Shown here: piece after piece, positions 50,798 through 60,018 of the stretch
Layout of the letters: each line of letters begins with the position of its first letter
Position numbering within the stretch: position 1 is the first letter of the stretch
Source of the DNA: Synechococcus sp. UW69
GTDB lineage: Bacteria > Cyanobacteriota > Cyanobacteriia > PCC-6307 > Cyanobiaceae
Direction: 5' to 3'
Length of the DNA: 64,000 bases
Assembly: GCF_900474185.1 (NCBI RefSeq)
Contig: NZ_UCNW01000009.1
Coordinates: 62,001-126,000, forward strand
Made by a program: the position numbers and the translations under genes
The notes under the pieces: generated by a model
The model's input: the letters and a program-made list of their open reading frames with translations, nothing else
What the model was told of the DNA's origin: nothing
Databases searched by the model: none

Positions 50798-52450
50798 TCA
50801 ACGGTTGGAACCGGGCAACTGCTCCAACCGTTGATCGCGACGGATCTTGACCTGCATTTGGAACCAGCCCAATCCAACAGGCAAAGCAGCAGCAGCCGGA
50901 AGAATCGACCAGAGCGGGCGGGCACTCGCACCAACAATGGCTGTGGCCAACGCCAAGCATCCGAGCAGCACCGACTGGCCGATGGACTGTTGTGCAAGGG
51001 CCATCCGGCGGAACTGGCGATCCGATTCCCCCAGACGCACCTGGAGCTGAAGGTCGCCCTGCTCTAGGCGTTCAAGACTTTCATCAAGACGTCGTGGGAA
51101 GGCAGCAGCACGGCTGCTGAGAGCCCCGACCTGACGGCCGAGTTCATTGAACAGATCATTGCTGCCAGAGCCGCTTGAGGTCATGAGTGGAAGGAGGTAG
51201 GGCTTGGCAATTGCAACCAAGCTAAAAGCGGGATCGAGACTGCGGCCAACACCCTCGAACGTGGATAGGGCTCGCATCACGAAGATGAGTTCGACCGGCA
51301 GACGGAAGGGCTGCCCATAGACCAGGTCGTAGAGATCTCCGGAGAGTTTGTCGATCGCATTGGCCGTGAAGGGTGGGGTCAGGGCCTCCTGCAGCATCAG
51401 CCGCACAAGACGACGGACCGGACCAACATCAATGCCTCTGGAGATCACCCCGGCAGCCTGCATTTCCTCCACCAACGCCGCTGAATCCCTGGCGGCAGCA
51501 GCGCGAACCATGGCCCCAAGACGTCGACGCAAGCCGTCCGACAACAGGCCCATCATTCCGAAGTCGTAGTAGATGAGAGCGCCATCGCTAGCGACGGCAA
51601 GGTTGCCGGGATGAGGGTCGGCATGAAAGAAACCAAACCGCACCAACTGCTTCAGATAGCTGGCCGCACCCACTTCAGCCACTTTGACTGGATCAATACC
51701 GGCCTCGATCAACGCCTCACGGTCATTGACCTTGATGCCTGGCAGATAGTCGAGACAAAGCACACGGCGGTTGCTCAACTCCCAGATCACACCTGGGATC
51801 CTGATCCGTTCGTCATCCAGAAATTGTTGACGAAAACGCGCCGCATACTGGGCCTCAACCCGGAAATCCAGCTCACGCAGCAGGACACGTCGACATTCGC
51901 GTGCCATCGCCGGCCAATCTCGACCACGGCCCCAACTGGGGTGGCGCTGCAGCACAGCCGCCACCTGCTGCATCACCTCAAGATCAAGACGAAACAGACG
52001 ATCCAGTCCAGGTCGCTGCACCTTGAGCACCACCTGCCGGCCACTGCGCAGGCTGGCGCGGTGCACCTGGGCCAAAGAGGCAGCACCAAGAGGCTCCGGG
52101 TCAAGGTCGATGACCTCTGCACAGCGCTGACCAAGCTCTCGTTCGAGAACGGTCTGCACCTGATCAAAACTGAATGCCGGAACGCTGTCCTGCAGCGCCT
52201 CCAGTTCAGCCACCCAGCCCGCCGGGAGAATGTCTGGCCTTGCGGACAGCAGCTGCCCCAGCTTGATGAAAGCTGAACCCAGAGACAGCAGCTCAGACGT
52301 CAACCAGCGAGCTCGGCCTTGCTGACGACGAGCACGACGCTCCGCGGTCACGCCACCGCGATAAGTCCAGGACTGACCATCCCACCAAAGCAACAGCAGC
52401 AGGGTCAGGACAGAGCGCCAAATCCGAAGCGCTCGCAGCAGTCCGAGCAT
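50798..52450 (-). CDS. ABC1/UbiB-family atypical kinase
   Basis: The 550-residue product is of the ABC1 (UbiB/ADCK) family, atypical kinases or ATPases that support quinone and other lipid metabolism at membranes. The family motifs are FIKLGQLLSARPDILP (KxGQ), the alanine-rich loop EPLGAASLAQVHRASL, VLKVQRPG, and FFHADPHPGNL with the metal-binding DFGMMG. Two C-terminal hydrophobic helices (about 490-530) would anchor it. Cyanobacteria carry several such paralogs, some linked to plastoquinone and tocopherol. The start overlaps the preceding gene's stop by one base. Confidence 0.92.
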   Translation of the reverse strand: MLGLLRALRIWRSVLTLLLLLWWDGQSWTYRGGVTAERRARRQQGRARWLTSELLSLGSAFIKLGQLLSARPDILPAGWVAELEALQDSVPAFSFDQVQTVLERELGQRCAEVIDLDPEPLGAASLAQVHRASLRSGRQVVLKVQRPGLDRLFRLDLEVMQQVAAVLQRHPSWGRGRDWPAMARECRRVLLRELDFRVEAQYAARFRQQFLDDERIRIPGVIWELSNRRVLCLDYLPGIKVNDREALIEAGIDPVKVAEVGAASYLKQLVRFGFFHADPHPGNLAVASDGALIYYDFGMMGLLSDGLRRRLGAMVRAAAARDSAALVEEMQAAGVISRGIDVGPVRRLVRLMLQEALTPPFTANAIDKLSGDLYDLVYGQPFRLPVELIFVMRALSTFEGVGRSLDPAFSLVAIAKPYLLPLMTSSGSGSNDLFNELGRQVGALSSRAAAFPRRLDESLERLEQGDLQLQVRLGESDRQFRRMALAQQSIGQSVLLGCLALATAIVGASARPLWSILPAAAALPVGLGWFQMQVKIRRDQRLEQLPGSNR

Positions 52451-52761
52451 CAGGGGCGTGCCTCGACCGCTTGACTGAGATCAGCCACCGTGGCCCGGAG
52501 GCGATCAATGACCGCTTGAGGGGTCTCCGATTGTTCCGCGGAGGGCTCGCCATCCGTGCTCACCACGGCCTGATCACCCCGTTCAATCCGTTCTGCCTCT
52601 GCAAGCACCTCGTCCTGAAATAGATCCCATTCCTGACGCAGCCGTTGCGGAGCATCTTGCGCCAACACCGCCAGCTCCGCCGCTGCGTCCGCAAAACCGT
52701 GGCCAAGCCGCGCGCTGATGCGATTCACGGTGGCGCGAATCAAGGCCTCCGAGGAACCCAT
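52450..52761 (-). CDS. small protein upstream of ABC1 kinase, unknown function
   Basis: The 103-residue protein is soluble and helical (SEALIRATVNRISARLGHGF, then a leucine- and alanine-rich helix) with an acidic C-terminal half (EAERIERGDQAVV, EPSAEQSETPQ). It has no recognised domain. Its stop overlaps the ABC1 kinase start by one base, so it is surely co-transcribed and may be a partner. The ORF is supported by the overlap and by codon use like the neighbours. Confidence 0.72.
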   Translation of the reverse strand: MGSSEALIRATVNRISARLGHGFADAAAELAVLAQDAPQRLRQEWDLFQDEVLAEAERIERGDQAVVSTDGEPSAEQSETPQAVIDRLRATVADLSQAVEARP

Positions 52762-52806
52762 GAACCGAAAGCAGACAAGCTCAACTGTGGCAGATCCAAC
52801 AGGAGA

Positions 52807-53448
52807 TCAGGGCTGAGGAGGGATCACGGGCTCAATGGTTTCGAAAAAAGCTTCGGCGCCAGGGGGAACTACAGCTGAATCCGGCTCGGCCAACAGCACC
52901 GGTGAATCATCGGCTGGGACAACAGCAGCAGGGACAATCTCGGAGGGCTCAGGGGTCACCAGGGGTTCAGTGCTGCCATCGTCCAGCTCTTGCTCCTGGG
53001 CCGTGGATGGCGCGGATCCGTCGGCTTCCGGGACATCCGGCTGGAGATCAAGCTGGTCCTCTGGGGCGATGCTTTGAGGATCGGACCAAGCGGGGGTCGT
53101 CCACACCGGGGGTTGGGGCGTCTGCAGCGCGAGATCAGGTTTGGTTGTCGTCTTCACCGCTGGATTGGCTGATCGGGTCGCGGCTTCAGCGGCTTCCAGC
53201 GCTGTGAGATCCACCTGCAGTGCTGCATCGTCATCGCTGAACCGGGATCGGATCTCCCGCAAGGAATTCCCTGGAAAGGCAAGCGGTGCGAAGGTCTGAG
53301 GGGCGGGATCTTCAGCATTGGTCTGCAGCGTCAGCACCCGATCGGTGATGCCGTAGCCAAGGGCAAAACAACAACCAGCCACAAGGGGGCCCACCCAAAA
53401 ACGGGGCTGGGTCACGTCGGGAGCGTCAGGAGTGCTGGTCTTGTCCAC
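52807..53448 (-). CDS. membrane-anchored acidic, proline-rich protein
   Basis: The 213-residue product has a short N-terminus (MDKTSTPDAPDVTQPRFWVG), one hydrophobic helix (about 18-38, GPLVAGCCFALGYGITDRV), and then a long low-complexity tail rich in Pro, Glu, Asp and Val. The tail includes a LREIRSRFSDDD motif and repeated PEPS/PEAD-like stretches. It would be a single-pass protein with a flexible periplasmic or cytoplasmic stalk. No family is recognised. It lies between argJ and the small protein gene on the same strand. Confidence 0.68.
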   Translation of the reverse strand: MDKTSTPDAPDVTQPRFWVGPLVAGCCFALGYGITDRVLTLQTNAEDPAPQTFAPLAFPGNSLREIRSRFSDDDAALQVDLTALEAAEAATRSANPAVKTTTKPDLALQTPQPPVWTTPAWSDPQSIAPEDQLDLQPDVPEADGSAPSTAQEQELDDGSTEPLVTPEPSEIVPAAVVPADDSPVLLAEPDSAVVPPGAEAFFETIEPVIPPQP

Positions 53449-53499
53449 AAGTGGATCTGACGAAGACAGGGATTGTGACAGGGATTCAGGACAGAGACC

Positions 53500-54702
53500 T
53501 CAAGTCGTGTAGTCGGCGTTAATGCGCACGTACTGATCCGAGAGGTCACATCCCCAGGCCTGACCACAGCCGGAGCCATGACCCAGACAGAGGCGAATCG
53601 GGACGTGCTCCTGCCGCAAGACTTCGCTGGCTGCATCACGATCAAAGGCCACGGGTTGGCCGGCCAACATCAATTGATGCGGACCAATCCACAGGGCGAC
53701 CGCATCAGGATCGAAGGCCACGCCTGAGCGACCTGCAGCAGCCACGATCCGCCCCCAATTCGGGTCCCGACCATGGACAGCGGTCTTCACCAAGGACGAA
53801 CCACAGACCGTGCGGGCCACCTGCAACGCCGAGGCTTCGTCAACTGCTCCCTCGACCTGCACGGCAATCAAACAAGTTGCCCCTTCGCCATCCCGAGCAA
53901 TGGCCTGCGCCAGATGCTGCATCGCCTCGGTGAGGCCCTGTTCCAAAACGCCATGGTGCTCTTTCGCCAGCGGTGGACCTGCTGCGAAGGCCAGCACGGT
54001 GTCATTGGTACTGGTGTCGCCATCCACGGTGATGGCATTGAAGGAACGCTGAACCGCGCGCTGCACCATCTCCTGCCAAACGCCGGCATCCACACCGGCA
54101 TCGCAACTGAAGAAGCCGAGCATCGTGGCCATATCGGGATGGATCATTCCCGAGCCTTTGGCCATCCCTCCGATGCGCACCCGGCGACCCTCAAGATCCA
54201 GTTCAAGCGCCACCTGCTTGTCCACCAAATCCGTGGTGAGGATCGCGTTCGCAGCGGCATCACCACCGGTGGCAACAAGGGTCTCGACCAAAGGAGCCAA
54301 TCCAGCCAACAAGGTCGTCATCGGAATCGGAACACCAATCACGCCGGTGGAGCAGATCAACACCGCCTCCGCATCCACGCCGAGGTGATCAGCAAGCACT
54401 TGGGTGGCGCGCTGGCTGTCGACCAAGCCTCGATCACCGGTACAAGCGTTGGCCTGACCGGAGTTGATCAACACAGCACGGGCCTGGCCACCATTGCTGG
54501 AGAGGCGATCACGGCAGAGATCAACACAGGCCGCTCGCACCACTGAGGTTGTGAAAGTGCCAGCACAAACGGCCGCCTCCGGTGCCAATACCAGTGCCAG
54601 ATCGGGCTTGTTCGAAGGCTTGAGGCCCGCAACGATGCCCGCCGCCTGGAACCCCTCCGGTGCCGTGACACCACCCTGGATCGGTTGCCAAGAAGAAGCC
54701 AT
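53500..54702 (-). CDS. argJ: bifunctional ornithine acetyltransferase/N-acetylglutamate synthase
   Basis: ArgJ transfers the acetyl group from N-acetylornithine to glutamate in the cyclic arginine pathway. The 400-residue precursor cuts itself between Ala192 and Thr193 in HPDMATMLGF, and Thr193 then acts as nucleophile. The motifs GTFTTSVVRAACV, NSGQANACTG and CSTGVIG in the first half and EGATCLI and the ending NADYTT are also present. The ATG at 54702 (MASSWQPIQGGVTAP) is preferred over one at 54738, which adds 12 unconserved residues. It is divergent from coaE by about 50 bases. Confidence 0.96.
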   Translation of the reverse strand: MASSWQPIQGGVTAPEGFQAAGIVAGLKPSNKPDLALVLAPEAAVCAGTFTTSVVRAACVDLCRDRLSSNGGQARAVLINSGQANACTGDRGLVDSQRATQVLADHLGVDAEAVLICSTGVIGVPIPMTTLLAGLAPLVETLVATGGDAAANAILTTDLVDKQVALELDLEGRRVRIGGMAKGSGMIHPDMATMLGFFSCDAGVDAGVWQEMVQRAVQRSFNAITVDGDTSTNDTVLAFAAGPPLAKEHHGVLEQGLTEAMQHLAQAIARDGEGATCLIAVQVEGAVDEASALQVARTVCGSSLVKTAVHGRDPNWGRIVAAAGRSGVAFDPDAVALWIGPHQLMLAGQPVAFDRDAASEVLRQEHVPIRLCLGHGSGCGQAWGCDLSDQYVRINADYTT

Positions 54703-54752
54703 CGCCACCGCTGATCCGCCGCGAGACACTGATTGCATCCTGCTCCGACACC

Positions 54753-55382
54753 ATGGCGCCTAGCGAGCGGTTCTCGCAACGACGCATCGGACTCACGGGC
54801 GGGATTGCCAGTGGCAAAAGCAGCCTGGGCCATTGGTTGGCAGAACAAGGCCTACCGGTGTTGGATGCGGATCAATTCGCCCGAGAGGCCCTCGAGCCCG
54901 GTCTCAACGCCACCAATACCGTGCTGCAGCGGTATGGCTCCAAGGTCCAGGCCGAGGGAGCCGCGACCATCGACCGGGCTGCACTGGGTCGCATCGTGTT
55001 CCAAGACCCCGCTGAGCGGCTCTGGCTCGAGCAACTGATTCACCCGATCGTGCGAGACCGCTTCGATCAAGCACTCACACGCCATGCCGAGACGCCAGCG
55101 ATCGTTTTGATGATTCCGCTGTTGTTCGAAGCGGGTTTGGAGTCGCTCTGTAGCGAAATCTGGCTTGTCGACTGCGATGAATCCCAGCAACTCCAGCGAT
55201 TGATTGCGCGCGACGGGCTGAGCCCTGCAGCCGCCCAAGCCCGCATCGCCGCCCAATGGCCCCTGAGTCGCAAACGTGCTCTGGCGGATCACGTCATTTC
55301 CAATCAAGGCCAGCCCGGCGCATGGCATGCCCAAGCCGTGACGCTGCTCAACGCAACTGCGGAAACAGATCTCGGTTGTTAG
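54753..55382 (+). CDS. coaE: dephospho-CoA kinase
   Basis: CoaE phosphorylates the ribose 3'-hydroxyl of dephospho-CoA, the last step of coenzyme A synthesis. The 209-residue product has the P-loop GGIASGKSS (residues 16-24), the DADQFAREAL substrate segment, HPIVRDRF, IPLLFEAGL and the lid. Length and motifs are complete. Its stop overlaps the stop of the convergent oxygenase gene by 4 bases. Confidence 0.96.
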   Translation: MAPSERFSQRRIGLTGGIASGKSSLGHWLAEQGLPVLDADQFAREALEPGLNATNTVLQRYGSKVQAEGAATIDRAALGRIVFQDPAERLWLEQLIHPIVRDRFDQALTRHAETPAIVLMIPLLFEAGLESLCSEIWLVDCDESQQLQRLIARDGLSPAAAQARIAAQWPLSRKRALADHVISNQGQPGAWHAQAVTLLNATAETDLGC

Positions 55383-56173
55383 CCGTTACGGCCAAAGTCT
55401 GCGCGGAACCACTTGGTGATCACCCATTTGTGGCCCGCCTCCACCGGCAAGGCCTCATGCAGTGTGAAGGGGTTGGGGGTGCCATCGGCCTGGAGGTTGT
55501 TCCAGGCCAACGCCATCCCAGGCACAGGCGTGAATGAACGCTCCAGGCGGCGAAACAGCGTCTCTCCCCCCCGCTCAACAGCATTGAGATAAACCATCAC
55601 CGTCCAGGTGCGTTGCCCGCCGCTGTCGGTGTGGGTGGCGTATTCCTCCGTGCCCGGCGAAAACCAGTCCGTGTGTTCCTTGAAGTACTCGCCGGGGTCG
55701 TAGCGCTGCCCCTGAATCGGTTCCGAAAGACGCGGATCCACCCCAAACAAGGCCGCAAAGCGCTGATCCAGGGTCGCCGCCAGCTGGGGATGGTTCTGAC
55801 GCAGATGGCAGGTGCGGCTGGTGCGGTAGTCACTGCTGCCGTGGGTCACCGTCGATGGCTGAAGTGACGCATTGATGGCGTCGATCACTTGCCCGCATTC
55901 CTCGTGGCTGAGCAGGGCCGGCAGCTCATACAACTGGGCGAGTGAGGTATCGAGCCGCCAGGCGCGGGGCCGGTGCTCCTTTCGGGTGAGGGGTGACTCA
56001 AACCAAGCGAGCCAATCCGGCGTGGACGACTGGAGAACGGCCGCAATCGCCTCTCGCGAAAACCCCTGATCGAGGACCCGCTGAATCAGCCCCTCAGCAT
56101 CACAGCCTCGATCCCGGTTCTGCAGCAGCCACTCCTTCCAGGCGTCCGGAATGGCTGCTGCTCCGCTCATCAA
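55379..56173 (-). CDS. 2-oxoglutarate/Fe(II) dioxygenase, prolyl 4-hydroxylase type
   Basis: The 264-residue product has a C-terminal prolyl-4-hydroxylase domain (about 85-258). The iron ligands are His167 and Asp169 in EHTDWF and His239 in LHEALPV, and Lys249 in AGHKW binds 2-oxoglutarate. YEPGEYFKEH-like (YDPGEYFKEH) and GGQRTWTVMVYLN are typical of the family. The N-terminal 60 residues are a separate helical part (LLQNRDRGCDAEGLIQRVL). The substrate, perhaps a protein or peptidyl proline, is unknown. It overlaps gatB by 4 bases on the downstream side. Confidence 0.9.
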   Translation of the reverse strand: MMSGAAAIPDAWKEWLLQNRDRGCDAEGLIQRVLDQGFSREAIAAVLQSSTPDWLAWFESPLTRKEHRPRAWRLDTSLAQLYELPALLSHEECGQVIDAINASLQPSTVTHGSSDYRTSRTCHLRQNHPQLAATLDQRFAALFGVDPRLSEPIQGQRYDPGEYFKEHTDWFSPGTEEYATHTDSGGQRTWTVMVYLNAVERGGETLFRRLERSFTPVPGMALAWNNLQADGTPNPFTLHEALPVEAGHKWVITKWFRADFGRNG

Positions 56174-57651
56174 CCCTTGAGTTTCTTGCTCAGAATCTGG
56201 TTGGCGAGCTTTGGATCAGCTTTACCACCGGTCTTCTTCATCAACTGTCCGACAAAGAAGCCCTGCAGCTTGGTCTTACCACCACGGAAGGCTTCCACCT
56301 CATCGGGATGAGCTCCCAACAACTCATCGACGATGGCTTCGATCGCTGCTGGGTCGCTGATCATGCCAAGGCCACGCTCGTCGACGATCGCCTTGGGTGA
56401 GCCGCCTTTCTCCAGCAGCTCCGGAAGAATCTCCTTGGCGATTTTGCCGCTGATCTTGCCCCCATCGATCAGTTGCACCATCTCGGCCAACTGCTCAGGC
56501 CGAAAGGCCAATTCGGCATAGCTGAGCCGGTTGCTGTTCACATGGGCGGCGATGTCTCCGGTGATCCAGTTCGCCGCAAGCTTGGCGTCAGCACCAGCGC
56601 CCACAACGGCCTCGAAGTAGTCGGCCATCGGACGCTCATCGGTGAGCACCCTGGCGTCGTACTGGGACAGACCCAGATCCTGGGCGTAGCGATGGCGCTT
56701 AGCCGCCGGCAACTCAGGCAATTCAGCGCGCCAGGACTCCCGCTGATCGGCACTTACTTCAATGGGGCCTAGGTCGGGATCAGGGAAGTAGCGGTAATCG
56801 CTGGCCCCTTCCTTGCTGCGCATGCTCTTGGTGAGCTGCTTGCCCTCATCCCAGAGGCGGGTCTCCTGAACGATCGGCTCACCGGTTTCGTAGGCCTTGA
56901 TCTGACGCTTGATCTCGTACTCGCAGGCCTTTTGAATGGCCGAGAACGAGTTCATGTTCTTGATTTCCACCTTCGTCCCGAAGGGCGCATCCGGCCCACG
57001 GCGCACGGAGATGTTGACGTCGCAACGCAAAGATCCCTCCTGCATGTTGCCGTCGCTCACACCCAGATAACGCATGATCCGGCGGATCTCCGAGGCGTAT
57101 TCCGCCGCCTCGCGACCGGTGCGCAGATCCGGCTTGCTGACGATCTCGGCCAGGGCCACACCGGCGCGGTTGTAATCCACCAAGGAATGGGTGGATCCCG
57201 CAAGGCGGTCGCTGCCTGCATGCACCAACTTGCCGGCGTCCTCCTCCATGTGCAGACGCTCGATGCCGATCGTCTTCAGGTAGGTGTCTTTTCCCTTTTC
57301 AGCGACCTCCACCTCAATCCAACCCTCCTCAGCGATCGGCTGGTCGTACTGAGAGATCTGATAGTTCTTCGGCAGGTCTGGATAGAAGTACTGCTTACGG
57401 TCGAACTTGCTGTGTTCGGCGATATTGAGATTCAGCGCCATCGCGGCCTTCACCGCATACTCGAGAACCTTCTGATTCAGAACAGGCAGCGTGCCAGGCA
57501 AACCGCACACCACCGGGTCAATGTGGGTGTTGGGGTCATCACCAAAGGTGGTCGACGCCGCGGTGAAAATTTTGCTGTCCGTTCCCAGCTGCACGTGGGT
57601 CTCGAGACCGATCACGGCCTCCCAGGCCAGTTGGGTTGCTGCGTCGGCCAT
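56170..57651 (-). CDS. gatB: Asp/Glu-tRNA amidotransferase subunit B
   Basis: GatB is the kinase/amidation subunit that converts misacylated Glu-tRNA-Gln (and Asp-tRNA-Asn) with GatA and GatC. The 493-residue product has VIGLETHVQL, CGLPGTLPVLN, FDRKQYFYPDLPKNYQISQYD, and VDYNRAGVALAEIVS, and ends with a YqeY-like helical domain. Complete and of normal length. It starts a - strand pair with the oxygenase gene (4-base overlap), an odd pairing with no evident metabolic link. It is divergent from the cyclic-nucleotide-binding gene. Confidence 0.97.
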   Translation of the reverse strand: MADAATQLAWEAVIGLETHVQLGTDSKIFTAASTTFGDDPNTHIDPVVCGLPGTLPVLNQKVLEYAVKAAMALNLNIAEHSKFDRKQYFYPDLPKNYQISQYDQPIAEEGWIEVEVAEKGKDTYLKTIGIERLHMEEDAGKLVHAGSDRLAGSTHSLVDYNRAGVALAEIVSKPDLRTGREAAEYASEIRRIMRYLGVSDGNMQEGSLRCDVNISVRRGPDAPFGTKVEIKNMNSFSAIQKACEYEIKRQIKAYETGEPIVQETRLWDEGKQLTKSMRSKEGASDYRYFPDPDLGPIEVSADQRESWRAELPELPAAKRHRYAQDLGLSQYDARVLTDERPMADYFEAVVGAGADAKLAANWITGDIAAHVNSNRLSYAELAFRPEQLAEMVQLIDGGKISGKIAKEILPELLEKGGSPKAIVDERGLGMISDPAAIEAIVDELLGAHPDEVEAFRGGKTKLQGFFVGQLMKKTGGKADPKLANQILSKKLKG

Positions 57652-57733
57652 ACGCCCCTGGTGTGTTGCAGTTTCCGGGATCCTATGGAATCAGGCCCTA
57701 GCCAATCAGGATGGGTGTCGTTGCCTGGCCGGA

Positions 57734-58324
57734 ATGGACCCCGAAGCACAGGAGCAAGAACCCATCAACCTCAGGCTGTGGCATCTGCTTCAGACCCATT
57801 TGAAGCAACTTGAACCCGAGCTGCTTCTCCCTGAACACAATGCCGTTCTGATTGAGCAAGGCGATGTCGCTGACTCGCTCTTGCTGGTGCAACAGGGCCG
57901 TCTCTCCATCGAAATCCATCAGAACGGGAACGCGTCCCGAACCATTGCTGAAGTGGGGGCGGGCGCAGTTCTTGGGGAAATGGCCCTGTTTGGGATAGGA
58001 GAGACCCGGCACGGCGCGCGGGTTCGGGTGCTGGAGGCCAACACAGAAATCCTGCGATTTTCGCGAGAAGCACTTCACAGTGCGGTTCTCTTCGACGCCG
58101 AACTGGCTGCTGAAATGCTGCTGCTCAGCAGTGAACGCTGCCGCAACAGCAACCGGATGATCAACCTGTTGCTGGATGGGATTGATGCCTCATCGCGCGG
58201 TGATGCCACTTCACTGGCGAGCATCTGCAGCACACTGCGCCAAGGGCCTGACAGCATGGAACAAGCGGCTGGCCAGCTGGAGCATTTGCTGACAGTCGCT
58301 GCATCACCCCGCCTGGAGAGTTAA
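57734..58324 (+). CDS. small cyclic-nucleotide-binding domain protein
   Basis: The 196-residue product has a cNMP-binding beta-barrel (about residues 20-115) with the phosphate-binding cassette GEMALFGIGETRHGARV (Gly81, Glu82, Arg92), then a helical C-terminus (about 115-196). It has no DNA-binding helix-turn-helix and no catalytic domain, so it is not a CRP-type regulator. It may be an adaptor or sensor that acts through other proteins. The Glu-to-Arg spacing is one residue longer than in the classical cassette, so ligand binding is likely but not sure. It is 7 bases before thiO. Confidence 0.85.
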   Translation: MDPEAQEQEPINLRLWHLLQTHLKQLEPELLLPEHNAVLIEQGDVADSLLLVQQGRLSIEIHQNGNASRTIAEVGAGAVLGEMALFGIGETRHGARVRVLEANTEILRFSREALHSAVLFDAELAAEMLLLSSERCRNSNRMINLLLDGIDASSRGDATSLASICSTLRQGPDSMEQAAGQLEHLLTVAASPRLES

Positions 58325-58331
58325 GCCAGCC

Positions 58332-59444
58332 ATGACCCCTCCACAGACGCCAGCAACGCTCGTGCTGGGGGGTGGGTTGATGGGCTTAGCCATTGCCCAT
58401 CAACTCGCCCGTCACAACCAAACCGTGCTGGTGATCAGCCGACGCCGCAGCGAAGCGGCAGGGTTTGTTGCTGCGGGCATGCTGGCGCCCCATGCCGAAG
58501 GCCTGAGCGGAGATTTACTACGCCTGGGGCAGGCCAGCTTGGAGGGGATTCCCCGTTGGGTCGCCCAAATCGAAAGTGACAGCGGCTTGAGCTGCGGACT
58601 TCGCACCAGCGGCATCGTGGTGCCATTCCGCACAGCCAGCGAACGGGACGCCTACCCAACGGCCCAGCTCGGACAAACGCTCGACCGCGCCAGCCTGGAT
58701 CGAGAGATTCCAGGTTTGGGCCCGGATTGGACGACAGGGTTGCTCTTTGAACAAGACGGCCAAATCGACAACCGCCGTCGACTGATGCGAGCTCTAGAGC
58801 GCGCCTGCGTCTCCATGGGCGTTCAATTCATGGAAGGCGCCGAAGTGATTGATTTAGAGCGTGATTCCGCCGGACACCTCTGCGGGATCCATCTGCGCAG
58901 TGCCGAAGGAAGCGAGCAACACCTGCACTGCCGACAAGCGGTGATTTGCAGCGGCGCCTGGAGTCAACACCTGGTGCCCGAGCTCCCGGTGTTCCCTGTT
59001 AAGGGTCAAATGCTCTCCCTGCAAGGGCCGCGGGAAGCGCTCAAGCGCGTGATCTTCGGCCCCGGGACCTATCTCGTTCCACGGGAGGACGGACTGATCG
59101 TTGTGGGGGCCACCAGCGAACGGGACGCTGGATTCGCGGAAGGCCTCACACCCGATGGCCAAAAACAACTCCAAACGGGCATCACCAGCCTGCTCCCCAT
59201 GGCCGCCAACTGGCCGCCCATGGAGCGTTGGTGGGGGTTCCGGCCCTGCACGCCAGACGAAGGCCCCTTACTTGGCTCAGGCCCATTTCCAGGACTCTGG
59301 CTGGCCTGCGGTCATCACCGCAATGGTGTTCTCCTCGCTGCCATTACCGCCGAGCTCACGGCCGGCGCCGTGATGCAAAAAGCCCCCAACGCGGCCGCAA
59401 AGGCGTTGTTGGAGGCTTTCCGCTGGAACCGATTCGAAAACTGA
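58332..59444 (+). CDS. thiO: FAD-dependent glycine oxidase, ThiO type
   Basis: ThiO oxidises glycine to the imine used to build the thiazole of thiamine in bacteria without ThiH. The 370-residue product has an N-terminal FAD-binding Rossmann motif LVLGGGLMGLAIAHQLARH, VAAGMLAPHAEG, the flavin-contact VFPVKGQMLSLQG and the end ACGHHRNGVLLAAITAEL, which match DAO-family ThiO. Other D-amino-acid-oxidase-like functions are possible. No other thi gene is nearby. It follows the cyclic-nucleotide protein by 7 bases and is convergent with ndk. Confidence 0.88.
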   Translation: MTPPQTPATLVLGGGLMGLAIAHQLARHNQTVLVISRRRSEAAGFVAAGMLAPHAEGLSGDLLRLGQASLEGIPRWVAQIESDSGLSCGLRTSGIVVPFRTASERDAYPTAQLGQTLDRASLDREIPGLGPDWTTGLLFEQDGQIDNRRRLMRALERACVSMGVQFMEGAEVIDLERDSAGHLCGIHLRSAEGSEQHLHCRQAVICSGAWSQHLVPELPVFPVKGQMLSLQGPREALKRVIFGPGTYLVPREDGLIVVGATSERDAGFAEGLTPDGQKQLQTGITSLLPMAANWPPMERWWGFRPCTPDEGPLLGSGPFPGLWLACGHHRNGVLLAAITAELTAGAVMQKAPNAAAKALLEAFRWNRFEN

Positions 59445-59448
59445 GCGA

Positions 59449-59904
59449 TCAGCCCTCGACCCGCCACTCCTGATCGGATGGGGACCAGTCGTTCAGCTCA
59501 GAGGCTTCGAACCAGAGGCCGATCTCAAATGCAGCTGTTTCGGGGGCATCGGAACCGTGAATCACATTGCGACCGATGTTGACGGCCAGGTCGCCGCGAA
59601 TGGTGCCGGGCTCGGCCTCGAGGGGCTTGGTGGCGCCGATCAGTTTGCGGGCGCTGGCGATCACACCATCGCCTTCCCAAACCATGGCCACCACAGGACC
59701 GGATGTGATGAAGTCGACGAGACCGGCAAAGAAGGGACGCTCCTTGTGGACGCCGTAGTGCTGCTCAGCCAGGGCGCGGCTAGGGGTGATCTGCTTCAGG
59801 CCCACAAGCTTGAACCCCTTGCGCTCGAAGCGGCCGAGGATCTCGCCAACCAGGCCGCGCTGGACGCCGTCGGGCTTGATGGCGATGAACGTGCGTTCGG
59901 CCAT
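59449..59904 (-). CDS. ndk: nucleoside diphosphate kinase
   Basis: Ndk equalises nucleoside triphosphate pools. The 151-residue product has [20 protein letters not shown], the kinase core [11 protein letters not shown], and the phospho-acceptor histidine in [16 protein letters not shown]. The ATG at 59904 ([10 protein letters not shown]) gives the standard length; a start at 59919 would add five residues. It is convergent with thiO and divergent from speA. Confidence 0.98.
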   Translation of the reverse strand: MAERTFIAIKPDGVQRGLVGEILGRFERKGFKLVGLKQITPSRALAEQHYGVHKERPFFAGLVDFITSGPVVAMVWEGDGVIASARKLIGATKPLEAEPGTIRGDLAVNIGRNVIHGSDAPETAAFEIGLWFEASELNDWSPSDQEWRVEG

Positions 59905-60018
59905 GGTGTGTGTCAACAAAAAGCGCCGCCATCGTCAGTGCTGGCCACCCCGCTTGGCAAGCACAGGCCTTGGGCAGCGCAGGGAATGTCCCTAGATTCC
60001 GACCATTCCCCACGACGA

